DNA of 64,000 nt from Modestobacter sp. VKM Ac-2982 (GTDB lineage: Bacteria; Actinomycetota; Actinomycetes; Mycobacteriales; Geodermatophilaceae), in the NCBI RefSeq assembly GCF_026967935.1, contig NZ_JAPVBL010000003.1, positions 372,001 through 436,000 of the forward strand, in the 5' to 3' direction. Of the stretch, positions 34,843 to 43,941 are shown piece after piece; within the stretch, counting starts at the first letter, position 1, and every line of letters starts with the position of its first letter. A program made the translations under genes and the position numbers. The notes beneath the pieces were generated by a model. The model saw only the letters and a list, made by a program, of their open reading frames with translations. It was not told the origin of the DNA and ran no database searches.

Positions 34843-35136
34843 TCAGTCCTCGTCGACCGGGTCGACGTCGGCGTCTGCCAGCGGGTGGGCCCGCTCGGTC
34901 AGGACCGGACGGGGGGCGCTGCGGGCCCGGCCGCGGCGGCGCGCCCGCCAGCGGCTCATCGCCCGGCGGATGCCCGAGTTGGCCAGCGTGCCCACCTCGC
35001 CCGGGGTGGCCGAGCCGAGGAAGTCCTCGACCTCCCGCTGCGAGGTCGGGCGCCGCAGTGGCTCCTCGACCCGCTCCATGACCAGCAGGAACGCGATCAG
35101 CAGGGGAGGGAACAAGATGACGATGAGGGCGACCAC
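34843..35136 (-). CDS. Small conserved membrane protein (Rv3675-like position)
   Basis: 97 residues from the GTG at 35136, which has GAGGAG six nt upstream; the GTG at 35142 would overlap that ribosome site. A single N-terminal membrane helix ([19 protein letters not shown]) precedes a basic cytoplasmic region ([17 protein letters not shown]) and an acidic end ([10 protein letters not shown]). It lies between crp and nth, as Rv3675 does in M. tuberculosis. Function unknown. Confidence 0.72.
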   Translation of the reverse strand: MVALIVILFPPLLIAFLLVMERVEEPLRRPTSQREVEDFLGSATPGEVGTLANSGIRRAMSRWRARRRGRARSAPRPVLTERAHPLADADVDPVDED

Positions 35137-35279
35137 GAGCACCTCCTCGGGAGGACGACCCCCCGGCGGGGGCGTCGGGCGGGGACCAGGTCGTCGAGCG
35201 GCCGTGGGGCGTCCCCGGCCACCGACCGGGTCTGCACCACCACCGAGTATGACGGGCGGTGGCTGTCAGCGGAGACGCC

Positions 35280-35285
35280 TACCCT
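35280..35285 (+). promoter_or_regulatory. -10-like hexamer TACCCT before nth
   Basis: TANNNT hexamer ending 7 nt before the GTG at 35293; suggests a leaderless transcript for the nth-tlpA-NUDIX-cupredoxin operon. Confidence 0.45.
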
Positions 35286-35292
35286 CACTCGC

Positions 35293-36105
35293 GTGTCCCG
35301 GCCCGCCACCTCACCCGACGCCCCGCCGGCCTACACGCGGCCGGCGCGCGCCCCCCGCCCCGGACGCGCCGCCCGGTTGGGCGTGTCCCCGTTCGACCCG
35401 GAGGAGAGCCCGCTGGCCCGCACTCGCCGGGCCCGGCGGATGGCCCGCGAGCTGACGGTCATCCATCCCGATGCGCACTGCGAGCTGGACTTCACCACGC
35501 CGCTGGAGCTGCTGGTCGCCACGGTCCTGTCGGCGCAGACCACCGACAAGACGGTCAACAAGGTCACCCCGGTGCTGTTCGCCCGGTACCCCGATGCCGC
35601 GGCCTACGCCGGGGCGGACCGGGCCGAGCTCGAGGAGGTCCTGAAGCCCACCGGCTTCTTCCGGGCCAAGGCCAACTCGGTGATCGGCCTGGGGCAGGCG
35701 CTGGTCGAGCGGTTCGACGGTGAGGTGCCCGGCCGGCTGGCCGACCTGGTGACCCTGCCCGGGGTCGGCCGGAAGACCGCCAACGTCGTCCTCGGCAACG
35801 CCTTCGGGGTGCCGGGTCTGACCGTCGACACCCACTTCGGCCGGCTGGTCCGCCGGTTCGGCTGGACGGCGGAGGAGGACCCGGTCAAGGTCGAGGCCGA
35901 GATCGCGGAGGTGATCCCCAAGAAGGAGTGGACGATGTTCTCCCACCGGGTGATCTTCCACGGCCGGCGCGTCTGCCACGCCAAGAAGCCCGCCTGCGGT
36001 GCGTGTGGTCTGGCGGCCTGGTGCCCGTCCTACGGGATCGGTCCGCTCGACCCCGAGGTCGCGGCCAAGCTGGTCAAGTCCCCGGCCGCCTCGGACACCG
36101 AGTGA
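35293..36105 (+). CDS. nth: Endonuclease III
   Basis: 270 residues from the GTG at 35293. The first 40 or so residues are a disordered basic extension; a start at 35383 would remove most of it. A base-excision DNA glycosylase/AP lyase for oxidised pyrimidines. The helix-hairpin-helix [15 protein letters not shown] holds catalytic Lys161, with Asp179 in VDTHFGRL. The [4Fe-4S] cluster ligands are Cys228, Cys235, Cys238 and Cys244 (C-x6-C-x2-C-x5-C). Overlaps the thioredoxin-like gene by 4 nt. Confidence 0.94.
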   Translation: MSRPATSPDAPPAYTRPARAPRPGRAARLGVSPFDPEESPLARTRRARRMARELTVIHPDAHCELDFTTPLELLVATVLSAQTTDKTVNKVTPVLFARYPDAAAYAGADRAELEEVLKPTGFFRAKANSVIGLGQALVERFDGEVPGRLADLVTLPGVGRKTANVVLGNAFGVPGLTVDTHFGRLVRRFGWTAEEDPVKVEAEIAEVIPKKEWTMFSHRVIFHGRRVCHAKKPACGACGLAAWCPSYGIGPLDPEVAAKLVKSPAASDTE

Positions 36106-36698
36106 GCCGGGCACTGCGCGCCCTCGGCGCCCTCGGCCTGCTGGCGGGCGTGCTGACCGGGTGCTCGTCGGAGGACGCCGCACCTGAGCCGACCGTCGCC
36201 TCACCGGCGGGCAGCGACGTGGGCTCGGTGGAGACCGACCTCGAACCCTGTCCGGAGCAGGCCGACGTCCCGGCCGCGGACAGCGACCTGCCGGCGACCG
36301 TCTTCGACTGCTTCGGCGGCGGCACCCTGGACCTCAGCCGCGCCCCGGGGGTGCCCACGGTGCTGAACCTGTGGGCCAGCTGGTGCGGCCCCTGCCGGGA
36401 GGAGCTGCCGCTGGTGCAGCAGCTCGCCGACGCCGCCGGTGACCAGGTGCGGGTGCTGGGCGTGGTCTCCGTGGACCGGGTGCCCGCAGCGGCCTCCTTC
36501 GCCGACGACGCCGGGGTGACCTTCCCCAGCGCGTTCGACGCCGACGGTGAGGTGATGGCCGGGATGGGGGTCAACAACCTCCCGTACACCCTCTTCCTGG
36601 CCGCCGACGGGTCGGTCGCGTACGTCCAGGTCGGCCCGGTGCACTCCCTGGAGGAGTTCGAGGGGCTCGTGGCCGAGCACCTCGGGGTGCAGCTGTGA
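36102..36698 (+). CDS. TlpA-like thioredoxin-fold lipoprotein
   Basis: 198 residues. The N-terminal signal ends in lipobox LTGC (Cys21), so it should be lipid-anchored outside the membrane. The thioredoxin domain has [14 protein letters not shown] with the redox pair Cys95/Cys98, and the cis-proline region is NNLPYTLF. Extra cysteines at 50 and 70 lie before the domain. It probably reduces or resolves disulfides of envelope proteins. Equivalent to Rv3673c by position. GTG overlaps nth and its stop overlaps the NUDIX gene. Confidence 0.9.
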   Translation: MSRALRALGALGLLAGVLTGCSSEDAAPEPTVASPAGSDVGSVETDLEPCPEQADVPAADSDLPATVFDCFGGGTLDLSRAPGVPTVLNLWASWCGPCREELPLVQQLADAAGDQVRVLGVVSVDRVPAAASFADDAGVTFPSAFDADGEVMAGMGVNNLPYTLFLAADGSVAYVQVGPVHSLEEFEGLVAEHLGVQL

Positions 36699-37459
36699 CG
36701 GTCTCCGCGGCAGACCTCGAGGAGCTCCCCGAGCACCTGCAGCGACTGGTGGCCAACGCCGGGCAGCTGCCGCTGTGGCACCGGCACGGCCAGCCCTCAG
36801 ACAGCGCGCGACGCTCGGCGGTGCTCATCCTCTTCGGTGAGGGCCCGGCCGGGCCCGACGTGCTGCTGATCGAGAAGTCGGCGCACCTGCGCAGTCACGC
36901 CGGGCAGCCGGCCTTCCCGGGCGGCGGCGCCGACCCGGGCGAGGACTACCCGGTGGGGACGGCGCTCCGTGAGGCCCACGAGGAGGCCGGCGTCGACCCG
37001 GACGGGGTCCGGGTGCTGGCCACCCTGCCCGCGCTGTTCCTCGGCCCGTCGGACAACCTCGTCGTCCCGGTGCTCGGCTGGTGGGACGACCCCCGCGACG
37101 TGACCACCGGTGACCCCCGCGAGGTGGCGCGGGTGGCCCGGGTGCCGCTGAGCGACCTGGTCGACCCGGCCAACCGCTTCCGGGTGCGCCACCCAGCCGG
37201 GTACGTCGGCCCGGCGTTCGGGGTGGCCGACATGGTCGTCTGGGGCTTCACCGCAGCCCTGCTCGACGCGGTCCTCGAGGCCGCGGGGCTGGAGCAGCCG
37301 TGGGACGACGCTGACGTGCGTCCTCTCGCCGTCCCGCCCGTGCGCCCGGGGGACGTGCGGGACGAGCCGGTCGACTCCGACGTGGCGGACCGCGCCGCGC
37401 CGACGGTGGCCGAGGACGCCGGGCGGCCCGGCTCCGCGCGTACCGTTCCGGGGCGATGA
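36695..37459 (+). CDS. NUDIX hydrolase, CoA pyrophosphatase-like
   Basis: 254 residues from a GTG overlapping tlpA. The Nudix box begins GGGADPGEDYPVGTALREAHEEAGV (quoted here in part: the catalytic helix is REAHEEAG), and the preceding HAGQPAFPGG is typical of the CoA pyrophosphatase (UPF0035) subgroup. It would cleave CoA or related compounds to phosphopantetheine and adenosine 3',5'-bisphosphate. The C-terminal 40 residues are a low-complexity extension. Rv3672c-like position. Confidence 0.87.
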   Translation: MTVSAADLEELPEHLQRLVANAGQLPLWHRHGQPSDSARRSAVLILFGEGPAGPDVLLIEKSAHLRSHAGQPAFPGGGADPGEDYPVGTALREAHEEAGVDPDGVRVLATLPALFLGPSDNLVVPVLGWWDDPRDVTTGDPREVARVARVPLSDLVDPANRFRVRHPAGYVGPAFGVADMVVWGFTAALLDAVLEAAGLEQPWDDADVRPLAVPPVRPGDVRDEPVDSDVADRAAPTVAEDAGRPGSARTVPGR

Positions 37460-37944
37460 CCACGGCCCTCACCGGTGCCGGCGGCGGACGACGCCGCCGG
37501 CCTGCCCGCACGCTGCCCGGCCCGCTGCTGGCCCTCACCCTCGCCACCGCCCTGCTCGCGGGCTGCAGCTCCGAGCCGGCGCTCCCGGAGGTGGAGCGCA
37601 CCGCCGGCGCCGAGGCCGGTGCGGTGCGCACCGCCTCCGACGGCGTCCAGGAGATCACCCTGGAGACCGGCGACGACTACGTCTTCACCCCGGACACCTT
37701 CACCGTGACCCCCGGCGAGGTGCGGCTCACCCTGCTCAACTCGGGGGAGCAGATGACGCACAACCTCCTGTTCACCGCGGGGGCGGGCCCGGCCGAGATC
37801 TCCGAGCAGATCCCGGTGCTCGGCCCGGGCCGGAGCGAGACGATCGAGTTCACCGTCACCGAGCCCGGCGAGCACCCCTTCGAGTGCAGCTTCCACGTGG
37901 CACTGGGGCAGGTCGGCACGATGACGGTGAGCTCCCCGGGATGA
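37456..37944 (+). CDS. Cupredoxin-domain lipoprotein
   Basis: 162 residues, ATG overlapping the NUDIX stop. A signal sequence with Arg-rich n-region ends in lipobox LLAGC (Cys37). The plastocyanin-like fold shows His102 in MTHNLLF and CSFHVALGQVG with Cys144 and His147. By alignment to plastocyanin (CSPHQGAGMVG) the axial ligand position is Gln152 instead of Met. It may carry electrons or bind copper in the envelope. Mycobacteria have no gene at this point between the NUDIX gene and marP. Copper binding is inferred only from motif spacing. Confidence 0.82.
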   Translation: MTTALTGAGGGRRRRPARTLPGPLLALTLATALLAGCSSEPALPEVERTAGAEAGAVRTASDGVQEITLETGDDYVFTPDTFTVTPGEVRLTLLNSGEQMTHNLLFTAGAGPAEISEQIPVLGPGRSETIEFTVTEPGEHPFECSFHVALGQVGTMTVSSPG

Positions 37945-37991
37945 CGGCGCGGGGAGCAGTCCGGCTCGCGATCGACCGGGGGTGCTGACCG

Positions 37992-39173
37992 GTGTCCCTG
38001 GTCGACCTGACGCTCATCGTGCTCGCGCTCGTCTTCGCGCTGTCGGGGTTCCGGCAGGGCCTGATCATCTCCGCCACCTCCTTCGTGGGGTTCTTCGGCG
38101 GGGCCGTCGTCGGCGCGCAGCTCTCCGGCCCGATCGCCGACGACCTGGCCAACTCCTCGGTGACCCGGGTGTTCATCGCCCTGGTCGTGGTGCTGGCCGG
38201 CGCGCTGATCGGCCAGCTGCTGGCGGGCCTGATCGGCCGGGCCGTGCGCAGGTGGATCACCTGGGAGCCGGCCAAGGTCGTCGACTCGGTGGCCGGGGCG
38301 GTGGTCTCGGCCATCGCCGTCCTGCTCGTGGCGTGGATGGTGGCGATCCCGCTGGCCAGTTCGCCGTTCCCCGGCGTGGCCGGTCAGGTGCGCCAGTCCT
38401 CGCTCGTCCAGGCCGTCGACCGCACCGTCCCCAACCAGGTGCGCACGCTCTACGACTCGCTGCGCGAGGCGATCGACCGGCAGGGCCTGCCCGACGTCCT
38501 GGACCCGCTGACGCCCACCCAGTCACGTGACGTGCCGGCGCCGGACCAAGCCCTGCTGGCCAGCCCGGTGGTCGAGCAGGTCCGGGGATCGGTCGTGCAG
38601 ATCCGGGGGATCGCGGCGTCCTGCTCCCGGCAGATCGACGGCTCCGGCTTCGTCTTCGCCGACGACCGGGTGATGACCAACGCCCACGTGCTGGCCGGGG
38701 TCACCGAGCCGACGGTCATCGCCGAGGGCGAGGCCTACGACGCCGTCACGGTGTACGTCGACGAGGCCATCGACGTCGCCGTGCTGGCCGTGCCCGGGCT
38801 CCCGCAGGAGCCGCTGGCCTTCTCCGACGTCCCCGTCGACACCGGCGCCGACGCGATCGTCATGGGGTACCCCGGCGGCGGGCCCTTCTACGTCGGACCG
38901 GCCCGGGTGCGCGACCGCGGGGACATCAGCGGCCCGGACTTCCGGGCCACCCGCACCGTGCAGCGCGACGTCTACGCCCTCTACGGGCAGGTGCGAGCGG
39001 GCAACTCCGGCGGCCCGCTGCTGGCCCCCGACGGGTCGGTGCTCGGGGTGGTCTTCGCCTCGGCGATCGACGACCCCGACACCGGGTACGCGCTCACCGC
39101 CGCCGAGGTGTCCGAGGCCGTGACGATCGGCGGCGCCGCGGTCGGCGAGGTCGGCACCGGCGCCTGCGAGTGA
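37992..39173 (+). CDS. marP: MarP-like membrane serine protease
   Basis: 393 residues from a GTG at 37992. Four membrane helices (about 5-120, CvpA-like) precede a periplasmic chymotrypsin-like domain with triad His232 (NAHVL), Asp261 (IDVAVL) and Ser339 (GNSGGP), close to His235/Asp264/Ser343 of M. tuberculosis MarP. Cys211 and Cys392 match the disulfide that stabilises that enzyme. MarP protects against acid and oxidative stress by activating envelope hydrolases. Follows the nth operon with a 47-bp gap and converges with the hydrolase gene. Confidence 0.92.
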   Translation: MSLVDLTLIVLALVFALSGFRQGLIISATSFVGFFGGAVVGAQLSGPIADDLANSSVTRVFIALVVVLAGALIGQLLAGLIGRAVRRWITWEPAKVVDSVAGAVVSAIAVLLVAWMVAIPLASSPFPGVAGQVRQSSLVQAVDRTVPNQVRTLYDSLREAIDRQGLPDVLDPLTPTQSRDVPAPDQALLASPVVEQVRGSVVQIRGIAASCSRQIDGSGFVFADDRVMTNAHVLAGVTEPTVIAEGEAYDAVTVYVDEAIDVAVLAVPGLPQEPLAFSDVPVDTGADAIVMGYPGGGPFYVGPARVRDRGDISGPDFRATRTVQRDVYALYGQVRAGNSGGPLLAPDGSVLGVVFASAIDDPDTGYALTAAEVSEAVTIGGAAVGEVGTGACE

Positions 39174-39200
39174 CGGGAGCCTCGTGGCCGTCCGGTCACG

Positions 39201-40124
39201 TCACCTGACCCAGGCGGCGATGGCGGCGGTGACCTCGTCGGGGGCCTCCTCGTGCGGGAAGTGCCCCACGCCGGGCAGCTCCCGCCACTCGTAGGCGCCG
39301 GCCACGTAGCGGCCGGACCCGCGGGCGGTCGAGGGCAGCACTGCCGTGTCCAGTGCCCCGTGCAGCTGCAGGGTGGGTGCGGTGACGGGCGCGGCCATCC
39401 GCCGGGCGAACCGCCACCCGTCCGGGCGCAGCTGCGAGCGACCGGCCCAGCGGTAGTACTCCATCGCCCCGTAGGCCGCCTGCGGGATGCGGCTGGCCGA
39501 CCGGTAGCGGGTCACGGCCTCGGCGAAGTCGGCGGTGTGCACCCAGGACGGGCCGGCCCAGCGGCGCATCAGCTCGGCCACCGGGTCGTCGTCGGGCCGG
39601 GTCAGGCGCCGTTCCGGCAGCCGGGGGAGCTGGAAGGGCAGTGCGTAGGCCAGGGCCCGCCGCTGCCGGGGGTCGCCGACCGAGCTGCGCAGCCGCCGGG
39701 GGTGTGCCGCCGAGAGGACGACGAGACCGCGCACGCTCCGGGGGTGCAGCGCGGCCATCGTCCAGGCGACCAGGCCACCCCAGTCGGAGCCGACGACGAC
39801 CGCCTCCTCCTCACCGAGCGCGCGGACCACCGCGGCGGCGTCGGCGGCGGCGGTCGGCAGGTCGTACCCGCGCGGCGGCTTGTCGCTGGCGCCGTAGCCG
39901 CGCAGGTCGGGGGCGACCACCCGGAACCCAGCGGCGGCCAGGCCGGTGAGCTGGGAACGCCAGGACCACCAGAACTCCGGGAAGCCGTGCAGCAACAGCA
40001 CCAGCGGGCCGCTGCCGGCCTCGGCGGCGTGCAGCCGGACGCCGTTGGCCGAGACGTCCCGGTGCGCCCACGGGCCCGGGAGCAGGACGCTGGTGGCGTC
40101 GGGCCGCTCTTCGGGCACCGTCAC
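39201..40124 (-). CDS. Alpha/beta hydrolase, epoxide hydrolase-like (EphE position)
   Basis: 307 residues from the GTG at 40124. The oxyanion motif is HGFPEFWWSW (about 46-55); the nucleophile elbow VGSDWGG contains Asp114 rather than Ser, as in epoxide hydrolases and haloalkane dehalogenases. The catalytic His lies in GVGHFPHEEAP near the end. A lid region at about 155-240 contains AMEYYRWAG. It corresponds to ephE (Rv3670) in the conserved block. The natural substrate is not known. It is downstream of the holin-like gene on the same strand. Confidence 0.87.
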   Translation of the reverse strand: MTVPEERPDATSVLLPGPWAHRDVSANGVRLHAAEAGSGPLVLLLHGFPEFWWSWRSQLTGLAAAGFRVVAPDLRGYGASDKPPRGYDLPTAAADAAAVVRALGEEEAVVVGSDWGGLVAWTMAALHPRSVRGLVVLSAAHPRRLRSSVGDPRQRRALAYALPFQLPRLPERRLTRPDDDPVAELMRRWAGPSWVHTADFAEAVTRYRSASRIPQAAYGAMEYYRWAGRSQLRPDGWRFARRMAAPVTAPTLQLHGALDTAVLPSTARGSGRYVAGAYEWRELPGVGHFPHEEAPDEVTAAIAAWVR

Positions 40125-40195
40125 GGCGGCCCCTGGTCGGGGCTCGTCCCCCCGCGCCCCGCGCCCGGTGAGCCGGCGGGCCCCGTCTCTCAGGT

Positions 40196-40726
40196 TCAGC
40201 GCAGGGGGGCGTGCGCGTCCTGGCGGACGACCTGGCCGTCCCGCACGGTCGGCAGGTCGTGGGTCCGCTTGCCGGGGGCTTCGCGACGCATGACGTCGGG
40301 GAGGTCCTGCAGCGTCTCGATGGTGCGCTCGGGCTTCTTGATCTTCTTGACCAGTCGCCAGCCGACCAGGCCGACGATCGCCGCGATCAGGACGAGCAGG
40401 CCGAACACGATGAGGAAGGCCGCCCACCGGGGGAGCCAGACGGCGAGCAGCTCGGCGAGGAAGAAGAAGAAGAAGAACCCGGCGAAGGCCAGCATCACGC
40501 CGGCTGCGGCGAAGGCGGCGGCGCCGGCCCCGCCGCGCTTGACCGACGTGCCGATCTCGGCCTTGGCCAGCTCGATCTCGCCGCGCACGAGGGTGGACAC
40601 GTCGGCCATCGCGCTCTTGGCGAGGGTCCCGACCGAGGGCTCGGCGGGCCCGGTGGGACGACCCGCGAGCGGAGTCGCCCCGGCGGGACGACCCGCCGGC
40701 GGAGTCGTCGAGACGCTGTGGGCCAC
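40196..40726 (-). CDS. Phage holin family (Act_Hol-type) membrane protein
   Basis: 176 residues from the GTG at 40726, with GGAGGAG seven nt upstream. The N-terminus is a low-complexity PAGRPAGATPLAGRPTG stretch. A conserved amphipathic part follows (TLVRGEIELAKAEIGTSVK), then two membrane helices, the first ending in a run of six Phe. The C-terminus is basic and cytoplasmic. Despite the family name it is a chromosomal actinobacterial gene, matching Rv3669 in position, not a phage gene. It may affect membrane or envelope organisation; the role is unknown. Confidence 0.8.
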   Translation of the reverse strand: MAHSVSTTPPAGRPAGATPLAGRPTGPAEPSVGTLAKSAMADVSTLVRGEIELAKAEIGTSVKRGGAGAAAFAAAGVMLAFAGFFFFFFLAELLAVWLPRWAAFLIVFGLLVLIAAIVGLVGWRLVKKIKKPERTIETLQDLPDVMRREAPGKRTHDLPTVRDGQVVRQDAHAPLR

Positions 40727-40762
40727 GGATGGCTCCTCCCTGGTCGGTGCCGATCGGACGAC

Positions 40763-40793
40763 GCGGCACGTGCTGTCCGGGTGATCGTGCCGC
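40763..40793 (-). terminator. Hairpin between the XRE regulator and the holin-like gene
   Basis: 8-bp arms GCGGCACG / CGTGCCGC with 15 nt between, 52 bp beyond the XRE stop. Weak evidence for a terminator. Confidence 0.4.
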
Positions 40794-40844
40794 ATGCCGA
40801 CGTTCATCGCTGTCCGGGGTCACCCGTGCGGGCCACGGCGCCGC

Positions 40845-41585
40845 TCAGGCGATGTCGCACCGGCACCGGCAGTCGTCGACGTGCGGGACCGCCCGTCGTC
40901 CCGCGGAGAGCTCCTCGTCACCGAAGAGGAGCTCGTCACACGCTGCCGGACAGCTGCAGGTCAGCACCGGGAGGCCGAGGGAGCGCTGCTCGGTGCCGCG
41001 GAGGACTCGTCGCTCCCGCTCCCGCTCCCGCTCCCGCTGCCGGGCGACGGCGGCGAGGCGCCGGGCGCGGACCCGGTCGTCCGGGCTGTCGCCGGGCTGG
41101 GGCAGCTGGTGGTCGGCAGGTGTGCCGGTGGCCTCTCGGAACCGGTCCCGCAACCGTCGCCCCCGGTCGAAGGTGTACCAGGGCGGGGTGCGGCTGTAGC
41201 GCTCCTCGCCGTGCCACCAGCCCTCGTCCCCGTGGCGGACGTCCAGATGAGCCGGGAAGAGACGGCCGCGACCGTCCCGGACGGCGTCGGGCGTCATGCC
41301 GGGCACCTCCCGGCCGGACGCATCGAGGAGCCCCAGCCGGAGCCCGGCCAGCGTTGCCGCCCGGGCCAGCACGCCGGCCGGCAGATCCCGGGCGCCGGTC
41401 TCGACCTGGGCGACCGTGGAGGCGGCGACGCCGAGCGCCCCCGCGAGCTCCCGTTGGGAGAGGTCGGCGGTGCGGCGGATGCGGCGCAGCAGCGATCCGA
41501 GGGGGAGGGGTGCGCCATCGGCCTGCACGCGCGTACCCGGCACGCCCGTACCCGGCACGGGCTCGCCGGGTACGTCGTCCGTCAC
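40845..41585 (-). CDS. XRE-type HTH regulator with six-cysteine C-terminal motif (paralog 2)
   Basis: 246 residues from the GTG at 41585. It is clearly paralogous to the protein at 15259-15996: XRE helix-turn-helix RRIRRTADLSQRELAGALGV (about 31-50), then shared FPAHLDVRHGDEGWW, TFDRGRRLRD and GTPADHQ. It ends CSCPAAC, 22 residues, CRCRCDIA, preserving all six cysteines (CxCx3C and CxCxC). A short repetitive start (VPGTGVPGTRV) and an Arg-Glu run (REREREREER) are unlike the paralog. Probably a DNA-binding protein whose tail binds metal; targets unknown. A 51-bp inverted repeat sits upstream. Confidence 0.78.
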   Translation of the reverse strand: MTDDVPGEPVPGTGVPGTRVQADGAPLPLGSLLRRIRRTADLSQRELAGALGVAASTVAQVETGARDLPAGVLARAATLAGLRLGLLDASGREVPGMTPDAVRDGRGRLFPAHLDVRHGDEGWWHGEERYSRTPPWYTFDRGRRLRDRFREATGTPADHQLPQPGDSPDDRVRARRLAAVARQRERERERERRVLRGTEQRSLGLPVLTCSCPAACDELLFGDEELSAGRRAVPHVDDCRCRCDIA

Positions 41586-41691
41586 CCGTCCGATGGTGCC
41601 GTCCAGGCGATGGCGACGCGGCGCAGACAGGCGCGCCTGTGGACGGGCCGGGGCCCGCTGGCCGGCGCCGAGCCCGACCGGGTGTCGTGCT

Positions 41692-41742
41692 GGCGGAGCT
41701 TGAGCTCTGCTCACTGGTGGTGAGCAGAGCACAAGCTCCGCC
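41692..41742. repeat. Inverted repeat with TTGTG arms, copy 2
   Basis: 23-bp arms (GGCGGAGCTTGAGCTCTGC... and its complement) with one mismatch and a 5-nt loop. The right arm contains GCAGAGCACAAGCT, sharing AGAGCACAA with the repeat at 16099-16111. It lies 107 bp upstream of the XRE paralog 2 start. The rest of 41586-41845 shows no gene. Confidence 0.7.
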
Positions 41743-41845
41743 GATGCCCCTCGCAGCCCCGTCCGCCTGAGGCATGAGGGCGGGACCTGGCGCACCCGGG
41801 TCGCTGCGTCGATCCCGGTGGCCGTCGAACCTCGGGGGTGTCTCC

Positions 41846-43813
41846 TCAGTCCTCGCTGGGGGCGGCGGGGAGCTTGGAGCTGATCAGGTCCATCACCGAG
41901 GAGTCGGTGAGGGTGCTGACGTCGCCCAGCTCCCGGTTCTCCGCGATGTCCCGCAGCAACCGGCGCATGATCTTCCCCGAGCGGGTCTTGGGCAGCTCGG
42001 CGACGACCATGATCTGGCGTGGGCTGGCGATCGGCCCGATCTCCTTGCGGACGTGCTGGCGCAGCACCTTCACCAGGTCCTCGCCGGAGTCGACGGCGTC
42101 CCCGCGCAGGATCACGAACGCCACGATGCCCTGACCGGTGGTGGGGTCGGTGGCGCCGACGACCGCCGCCTCGGCCACCGTCGGGTGGCTGACCAGCGCG
42201 GACTCGACCTCGGTGGTGGAGATCCGGTGCCCGGAGACGTTCATGACGTCGTCGACCCGGCCGAGCAGCCAGATGTCGCCGTCGTCGTCCAGCTTGGCGC
42301 CGTCGCCGGCGAAGTAGACGCCCTGGCCGTACCGGCTCCAGTAGGTGTCCTTGTAGCGCTCGTCGTCGCCCCAGATCGTGCGCAGCATGGCTGGCCAGGG
42401 CTCGGTGAGCACCAGGTAGCCGGTGGCGCCGGGCTCGATCGGCTTGCCCTCCTCGTCGACCACGCTGGCCGCGATGCCCGGGAACGGGCGCTGGGCGGAC
42501 CCGGGCTTCAGGGTGGTCGTGCCCGGCAGCGGCGTGATCATGTGGCCGCCGGTCTCGGTCTGCCACCAGGTGTCCACGATCGGGCAGCGGCTGCCACCGA
42601 TGTTCTTGTGGTACCAGAGCCAGGCCTCGGGGTTGATCGGCTCACCGACCGAGCCGAGCAGCCGCAGCGAGGAGAGGTCGAAGCCGGCCGGGACGTCGTC
42701 GCCCCACTTCATGAACGTGCGGATCGTGGTCGGGGCGGTGTACAGGATCGTCACCCCGTACTGCTGCACGATCTCCCACCAGCGGCCCCGGTGCGGGGTC
42801 TCCGGGGTGCCCTCGTACATCACCGAGGTCGCCCGGTTGGCCAGCGGCCCGTAGACGATGTAGCTGTGGCCGGTGACCCAGCCGACGTCGGCCGCGGTCC
42901 AGAAGACGTCGGTGTCCGGCTTGAGGTCGAAGGTCGCCCAGTGGGTGTAGGAGACCTGGGTGAGGTAGCCGCCGGAGGTGTGCAGGATCCCCTTGGGCTT
43001 CGCCGTCGTGCCCGAGGTGTACATGATGTAGAGCGGGTGCTCGGCGTCGAAGGCCTGCGCCTCGTGCTCGGCAGACTGCCCGGCGACCAGGTCGTGCCAC
43101 CAGACGTCGCGGCCCTCGGTCCACTCGACGTCGGTCTCGGTGCGCTTGACCACCAGCACGCTGCGCACGCCCTCGGTCTTGGTCAGCGCCTCGTCGACGT
43201 TCGGCTTCAGCGGGCTGGGTGCACCCCGCCGGTAGCCGCCGTCGGCGGTGATGACCACCTTGGCGTCGGCGTCGGTGATCCGGCTGGCGAGGGCGTCGGG
43301 GGAGAAGCCACCGAAGACCACCATGTGCACGGCGCCGATGCGGGCGCACGCCAGCATGGAGATCACCGCCTCCGGGATCATCGGCAGGTAGATCGCGACC
43401 CGGTCGCCGGCGTTCACGCCCAGCTCGGTGAGCGCGTTCGCCGTGCGGCACACCTCGTCCTTGAGGTCGGCGTAGGTCAGCGTGCGGGTGTCGCCGGGCT
43501 CACCGACCCAGTGGTAGGCCACCTGGTCGCCGTGGCCGGCCTCGACGTGCCGGTCGACGCAGTTCACCGCGACGTTGAGCTTCCCGCCGACGAACCACTT
43601 GGCGAACGGCGGGTTGCTCCAGTCCAGCGCCTGCTCCCAGGGCTGGGCCCAGTCCAGTCGCCGGGCGGCCTCCTCCCAGAAGCCGATCCGGTCGGCGGCA
43701 GCGCGCTCGTGGACGTCGGGGCCGGCGTTGGCGGCCGCGGCCAGCTCCGGCGGGGGCGGAAAGCCGCCCTCGGGCAGCTGGTCGGACAGGGCCTGATCAG
43801 TCGTCTCGCTCAT
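41846..43813 (-). CDS. acs: Acetyl-CoA synthetase (AMP-forming)
   Basis: 655 residues from the ATG at 43813, five nt after GGAGG. Converts acetate, ATP and CoA to acetyl-CoA. Motifs: [14 protein letters not shown] (A3, about 270), [10 protein letters not shown] (about 415), [14 protein letters not shown] (A7/A8) and [14 protein letters not shown] with Lys614, the residue controlled by acetylation in Salmonella Acs. Full length. A promoter with TAGGTT and CTGACG, 18 nt apart, precedes it. It closes the block shared with mycobacteria (Rv3667). Confidence 0.95.
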   Translation of the reverse strand: MSETTDQALSDQLPEGGFPPPPELAAAANAGPDVHERAAADRIGFWEEAARRLDWAQPWEQALDWSNPPFAKWFVGGKLNVAVNCVDRHVEAGHGDQVAYHWVGEPGDTRTLTYADLKDEVCRTANALTELGVNAGDRVAIYLPMIPEAVISMLACARIGAVHMVVFGGFSPDALASRITDADAKVVITADGGYRRGAPSPLKPNVDEALTKTEGVRSVLVVKRTETDVEWTEGRDVWWHDLVAGQSAEHEAQAFDAEHPLYIMYTSGTTAKPKGILHTSGGYLTQVSYTHWATFDLKPDTDVFWTAADVGWVTGHSYIVYGPLANRATSVMYEGTPETPHRGRWWEIVQQYGVTILYTAPTTIRTFMKWGDDVPAGFDLSSLRLLGSVGEPINPEAWLWYHKNIGGSRCPIVDTWWQTETGGHMITPLPGTTTLKPGSAQRPFPGIAASVVDEEGKPIEPGATGYLVLTEPWPAMLRTIWGDDERYKDTYWSRYGQGVYFAGDGAKLDDDGDIWLLGRVDDVMNVSGHRISTTEVESALVSHPTVAEAAVVGATDPTTGQGIVAFVILRGDAVDSGEDLVKVLRQHVRKEIGPIASPRQIMVVAELPKTRSGKIMRRLLRDIAENRELGDVSTLTDSSVMDLISSKLPAAPSED

Positions 43814-43867
43814 GCGCACCTCCGTGGTCGGGCGCCGCCTGGACTCCGCGGCGCTACCTCAGTGCAC

Positions 43868-43897
43868 AACCTATGGCCCCGGTCACCCTGTCGTCAG
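43868..43897 (-). promoter_or_regulatory. Candidate acs promoter
   Basis: On the minus strand CTGACG (43892-43897) and TAGGTT (43868-43873) are spaced by 18 nt and lie 55-85 nt before the acs start. Confidence 0.45.
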
Positions 43898-43929
43898 GTC
43901 AGTGCCGCACGCGGTCGGCACGAGATGGG

Positions 43930-43935
43930 CAGACT
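43930..43935 (+). promoter_or_regulatory. -10-like hexamer CAGACT before the FhuF-like gene
   Basis: Ends 6 nt before the GTG at 43942; part of the recurrent NANNNT-N6/7-start pattern in this window. Confidence 0.35.
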
Positions 43936-43941
43936 GGGCGG

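Noticed and set aside
40196-40726. Holin-family protein considered as a prophage remnant
   Set aside because: No phage genes nearby; position and architecture match the chromosomal Rv3669-type gene of the conserved block.
41846-42566. N-terminal extension of the cysteine-tailed XRE regulator (paralog 2) into the acs region
   Set aside because: The extension would be antisense or out of frame to acs and pass through the inverted repeat; the paralog's length supports the GTG at 41585.
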